Positions 60,359-64,000 of a stretch of DNA of 64,000 bases are shown in pieces. The first letter of the stretch is position 1; each line of letters begins with the position of its first letter. The notes beneath the pieces are model-generated. The model saw only the letters and a program-made list of their open reading frames with translations, was not told the origin of the DNA and searched no databases. The position numbers and the translations under genes are program-made. Source of the DNA: Candidula unifasciata (Eukaryota; Mollusca; Gastropoda; Stylommatophora; Geomitridae); contig CAJHNH020000555.1 of NCBI GenBank assembly GCA_905116865.2, positions 148,671-212,670 of the forward strand, written 5' to 3'.

Positions 60359-60880
60359 TGGTTATTTAATTCCCCGGAGAAGTGGTTCTTTCTCGGTCCA
60401 TTACTTTGAATGTTGGTTATTAAATTCCCCGGAGAAGTGGTCCTCTCTCGGTTCATTGCTTTGAATGTTGGTTATTTAATTCCTCGGAGAAGTGGTCCTC
60501 TCTCGGTCCATTGCTTTGAATGTTGGGGATTTTATTCCCGGAGAAGTGGTTCTCTGTCGATTCATTGCTTTGAATGTTGGGGATTTAATTCCCGGAGAAG
60601 TGGTCCTCTCTCGGTCCATTGCTTTGAATGTTGGGGATTTATTTCCCGGAGAAGTGGTTCTCTCTCGGTCCATTGCTTTGAATGTTAGGGAATAAATTTC
60701 CGGAGAAGTGGTTCTCTGTCGGTTCATTGCTTTGAATGTTGGGGATTTAATTCCCGGAGAAGTGGTTCTCTGTCGGTTCATTGCTTTGAATGTTGGGGAT
60801 TTAATTCCCGGAGAAATGGTTCTATGTCGGTTCATTGCTTTGAAATTTGGGATTTAATTCCCTGAGAAGTGACCCTCTGG
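60359..60880. repeat. 54-55-bp minisatellite, right part
   Basis: About ten further units, the last ones diverged (gaaatttggg, ccctgagaag). Minus-strand and plus-strand frames with 18-residue repeats are by-products. Confidence 0.95.
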
Positions 60881-61146
60881 CTTGGCCAACCTAATTATCA
60901 TTTTAATGTACTTAATTACGGAGTGGAAAACCGTTGTTACATGGCAGACATCACTCATTCAATATCGGCTGGTAGAAAGATTGGGGATTACCACTAATTA
61001 TTAAATGTGACTTGTAGAATCATATCTCCTTTACGCTCATATTTAACTCCTTTACGAAGGAAAGATATATAACCAAAAGAAAAGTTTATCAGAGAGCTTC
61101 ACAATTTAACAAGCACAAACTAAACATGAACGTTGCGACTATACAT
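60881..61146. other. No gene recognised
   Basis: Unique-looking spacer. Confidence 0.5.
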
Positions 61147-61395
61147 AAACATAAACATCATCATCAGGTGCCTTGCCGACCGGCGTGGGCGATCATGCCT
61201 CTCTATAATCTGCGATCTCCTGCAGCATGTATCAGTTCGTGTGCCGACACACCTCCATGCCATGCAACAAGACTGTCAAGCATCTTTTCTCGTTGTCTTT
61301 CTCTATCCCTCCTTCCAGATATCTTTCCTGTGGTCACAACACGTTCTATTTTCCCTCTTCTCATAACATGGCCAAAAAATGATGACTGACTCCTT
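61147..61395 (-). pseudogene. LINE RT C-terminal remnant, family 'FGHVMRK', copy 4
   Basis: The minus strand reads one continuous frame: FFGHVMRRGKIERVVTTGK, SGRRDRERQREKMLDSL, VAWHGGVSAHELIHAAGD, then a stop and RGMIAHAGRQGT, ending at tgatgatgatg. This is the best preserved 3' end of the family and shows what the other three copies have lost. The catalytic domain is absent. Confidence 0.88.
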
Positions 61396-61499
61396 TTGAT
61401 GTCCTTCTGACATAAACATAGAATGACAGAATCACTAATAGTGAACTGAAAATGACAACTCTAACAAATAACAGAGATGAGAAAAAGTAATGTAGATAA

Positions 61500-61527
61500 A
61501 GATGGGGGGGGGGGGGGGGGGGAGAGA
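61500..61527. repeat. Poly-G tract with GA run
   Basis: About 18 G residues followed by gagagagactgacagag. Confidence 0.9.
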
Positions 61528-61604
61528 GACTGACAGAGATATTTAAAAAAAAAAAGGAATGCAAAAGTCAAGAGGAGCTTCCATAGCAGTAAAAAATTTG
61601 TGAC

Positions 61605-62090
61605 GGTACAAAAAACTAATCGTAAACTTGAAAAATTGAATTCAAATGACAAATCAGAACTTTTGTATGGAGCGGAACTATAGACAGAATAACTAAGGAA
61701 ATTACTAATAAATTACAAACATTCATTAACTGGTGCCTGCTCAGAATAGAAGGAATCAAATGGTATGACAGGATTACTGATGTATAGCTTTGGGGGAGAA
61801 CTAATCAAGTTCCAGTGGACCAAGAGGTGGAGAAAAGACCTGAATAGGACACACGTTGAGAAAGCATGAGAACAATATAGCTAGAAAGTCTTTGCACTGG
61901 AACCCACTTGGGCATAGAAATAAGGAAGGACCAAAAAATACACGGAAAAGGGAGCCAGAAAGAAGGTAAGTTAAATAGATGGGGATAACTGCATGCAATA
62001 GCGAAATATAGAAGGACATGGCTTGCGTGGATTGAAAGCCTATGCTCCATTGGGAGATAGAAGGCAGAAGAAGACTGATTAGTAGTTGTA
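61605..62090 (+). pseudogene. LINE RT C-terminal remnant (another family)
   Basis: Pieces in several frames match the 3' third of a LINE RT. LLYGAE (about 61655-61672) is the thumb 'LLYGSETW' box, followed by FINxC-like residues. RIEGIKWYDRITDV (about 61746-61787) is next, then NQVPVDQEVEKR (about 61805-61840), SLHWNPLG-like residues (about 61890-61915) and a basic end. In-frame stops and shifts occur every few dozen codons. The alignment is to a consensus recalled from such elements, not computed. Confidence 0.75.
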
Positions 62091-62099
62091 ATAGAAGTT

Positions 62100-62695
62100 G
62101 TAGTAATTATTGTTAGTGGTGGTGGTAGTGGTGTTATCGTAATTGTACTAGTAGTAGAAGTATTAGTGGTGGTGGTAGTGGTGTTATCGTAATTGTACTA
62201 GTAGTAGAAGTATTAGTGGTGGGGGCAGTGGTGTTATCGTAATTGTACTAGTAGTAGAAGTATTAGTGGTGGGGGTAGTGGTGTTATCGTAATTGTACTA
62301 GTTGTAGAAGTATTAGTGGTGGTGGTAGTGGTGTTATCGTAATTGTACTAGTAATAGAAGTATTAGTGGTGGAGGTAGTGGTGTTATCGTAATTGTACTA
62401 GTAGTAGAAGTATTAGTGGTGGAGGTAGTGGTGTTATCGTAATTGTACTAGTAGTAGAAGTATTAGTGGTGGGGGCAGTGGTGTTATAGTAATTGTACTA
62501 GTAGTAGAAGTATTAGTAGTGGTGGTAGTGGTGGTGTTATCGTAATTGTACTAGTAGTAGAAGTATTAGTGGTGGGGTTAGTGGTGTTATCGTAATTGTA
62601 CTAGTAGTAGAACTATTAGTGGTGGGGGCAGTGGTGTTATAGTAATTGTACTAGTAGTAGAAGTATTAGTAGTGGTCGTAGTGGTGGCAGTAGTA
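62100..62695. repeat. 50-bp minisatellite, about 12 copies
   Basis: The unit is gtggtggtggtagtggtgtt, atcgtaattgtactagtagt and agaagtatta. Copies differ mainly in ggtggtggt versus ggtgggggc and in atcg versus atag. Confidence 0.95.
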
Positions 62696-63535
62696 GTAAA
62701 TATTGCGTAAAAAACGTGGATGCGCTGACAATTTGTTCCCTGTAAAAACAGTCACTATTTCAAACTTTCAGCACCACCTCAGAGAGACAGAGCACTTATA
62801 GCTGATACCTTAGTGCTCTAACGTCCGACTTGGGAGATCAATCAATAAATTACATTCATCTTGCTGGTTTCTGAGCTAATCTCCAACTGATTATGTAAGC
62901 AGGCAATCACTCAAACATGACAAGGAAAAGAAGAGAAGGGGAAAAAAGTGGGGGGGGGGGGTGATCATGTCAGCATCAGCGAAACCAACTTCCGGAGTTT
63001 AACGACATGGCGCCATGCGACCAGATTATGCACAAGCTGCATTTCTGTACTGCATCACCTGAATTGAATCCTCATTTGTCTTGTAAGACTACAACACCCC
63101 AAATCGTTAAACTACTCTACATTTCTTTATGCAGCTCCGAACTTAAACTCCCTGCTAATGTATACTTGCTAAATTGACTTCCCGTCATCTCGTTACATGA
63201 AGGACTGGTAATTCTTTCACACTGTAACTTGAGCTAATGGGTGTTCAGCGTGCGTCTATAGAAACAGTGTTTGGTGCATGTGCTGTGGTTCTGTCCGTTT
63301 GTTTGTCGATGCATCAAACATCGGGCAGGCATGAGTGATCAGATGTCCCTGAGCTGCAACTTGTGTCCAAAGTGTTTCCTTTCTAAAGTGACGGCATTCG
63401 TGCATAACGATGTCTACACGCACTTTAGCTTATGTCCAGACTTGAAATTTGTGTTATTTGTGGTTGTTAACATTTTTATGTACATAAATGTATTTGTAAC
63501 AATGAATGTATAATCAGTCTGCTCTACATCGTGTT
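62696..63535. other. No gene recognised; poly-G at 62951-62961
   Basis: Unique-looking. An 80-codon frame (63271-63513) is Cys/Val/Phe-rich with no domain I can assign. Confidence 0.45.
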
Positions 63536-64000
63536 TAAGGTTGCGATGATGATATATTGTCATCGGTTGGGATTGTGTAAGGTTGCGATGATGACATATT
63601 GTCAATGGTTGGGATTGTGTAAGGTTGCGATGATGACATATTGTCAATGGTTGGGATTGTGTAAGGTTGCGATGATGATATATTGTCAATGGTTGTGATT
63701 GTGTAAGATTGCGATGATGACATATTGTCAATGGTTGGGATTGTGTAAGGTTGCGATGATGACATATTGTCAATGGTTGGGATTGTGTAAGGTTGCGATG
63801 ATGACATATTGTCATTGGTTGGGATTGTGTAAGGTTGCGATGATGACATATTGTCATTGGTTATGGCTGTGTAAGGTTGCGATGATGATATAATGTCACT
63901 TGTTGGGGGTTGTGTACCCTATTTGAGTTTCCGATTATGATATATTTCCTTACTGCGGTCATGTATCATGTTTAAGGTTGCCAGGATGGTATATTGTTCT
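63536..64000. repeat. 42-bp minisatellite (third family), about 11 copies, open at window edge
   Basis: The unit is ggttgcgatgatgacatatt plus gtcaatggttgggattgtgtaa. The last copies (from 63880) are diverged. Both strands carry 14-residue-repeat frames because the period is divisible by 3. Confidence 0.95.

Overview
This window looks like non-genic, repeat-saturated nuclear DNA from an animal. I find no convincing host protein-coding exon, rRNA gene or free-standing tRNA gene. The retrotransposon families (several non-LTR RT families, RNase H-bearing LINEs, tRNA-headed SINEs, LTR-only insertions) and the abundance of minisatellites fit a marine invertebrate. From memory of similar element proteins I favour a mollusc, probably a gastropod, but the sequence alone does not prove this.

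Layout. 1-3.1 kb: tandem arrays (32-bp, about 45-bp, 120-bp and 9-bp units). 3.3-9.4 kb: dead LINE fragments on both strands, mixed with 8-, 37- and 35-bp arrays and a composite CA repeat. 9.4-11 kb: dispersed families F, A and J. 11-14.3 kb: AT/TG, a SINE whose tRNA-like head has become a 23-bp minisatellite, then GACA/GATA, CT and CA tracts. 14.75-17.7 kb: a 28-bp array with an inserted SINE. 17.75-19.85 kb: a dead reverse transcriptase, an inverted copy of J, and a SINE. 20.1-25.1 kb: two different 42-bp arrays around a SINE B and two F copies. 27.7-32.6 kb: a 4.8-kb TTC-rich polypyrimidine tract. 34 kb: an AAAG/CTTT palindrome. 39.7-42.2 kb: a LINE insertion with an inverted 5' part and 13-bp target site duplications. 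43.7-50 kb: long G/C homopolymers, and a SINE B split by a probable solo LTR. 52.5-58.9 kb: SINEs E, A, D and B, families F, G and H, and a 2-kb 21-bp array. 59.4-60.9 kb: a 54-bp array split by a solo LTR with a TGGT duplication. 61-64 kb: two more LINE remnants, a 50-bp array, and a 42-bp array running off the window end.

The elements do not form a pathway; they record retrotransposition followed by tandem expansion. Every RT, endonuclease or RNase H remnant is broken by stops, frameshifts or truncation, so nothing here looks autonomously active. The clearest mechanistic records are the inverted-5' LINE (39699-42242), the SINE head amplified into a minisatellite (11973-12795), the solo LTR inside a minisatellite (59631-60362), and two SINEs with 13-bp duplications (15177-15494; 57794-58042). 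The long open frames are almost all by-products of repeat periods divisible by three or of stop-free low-complexity sequence.
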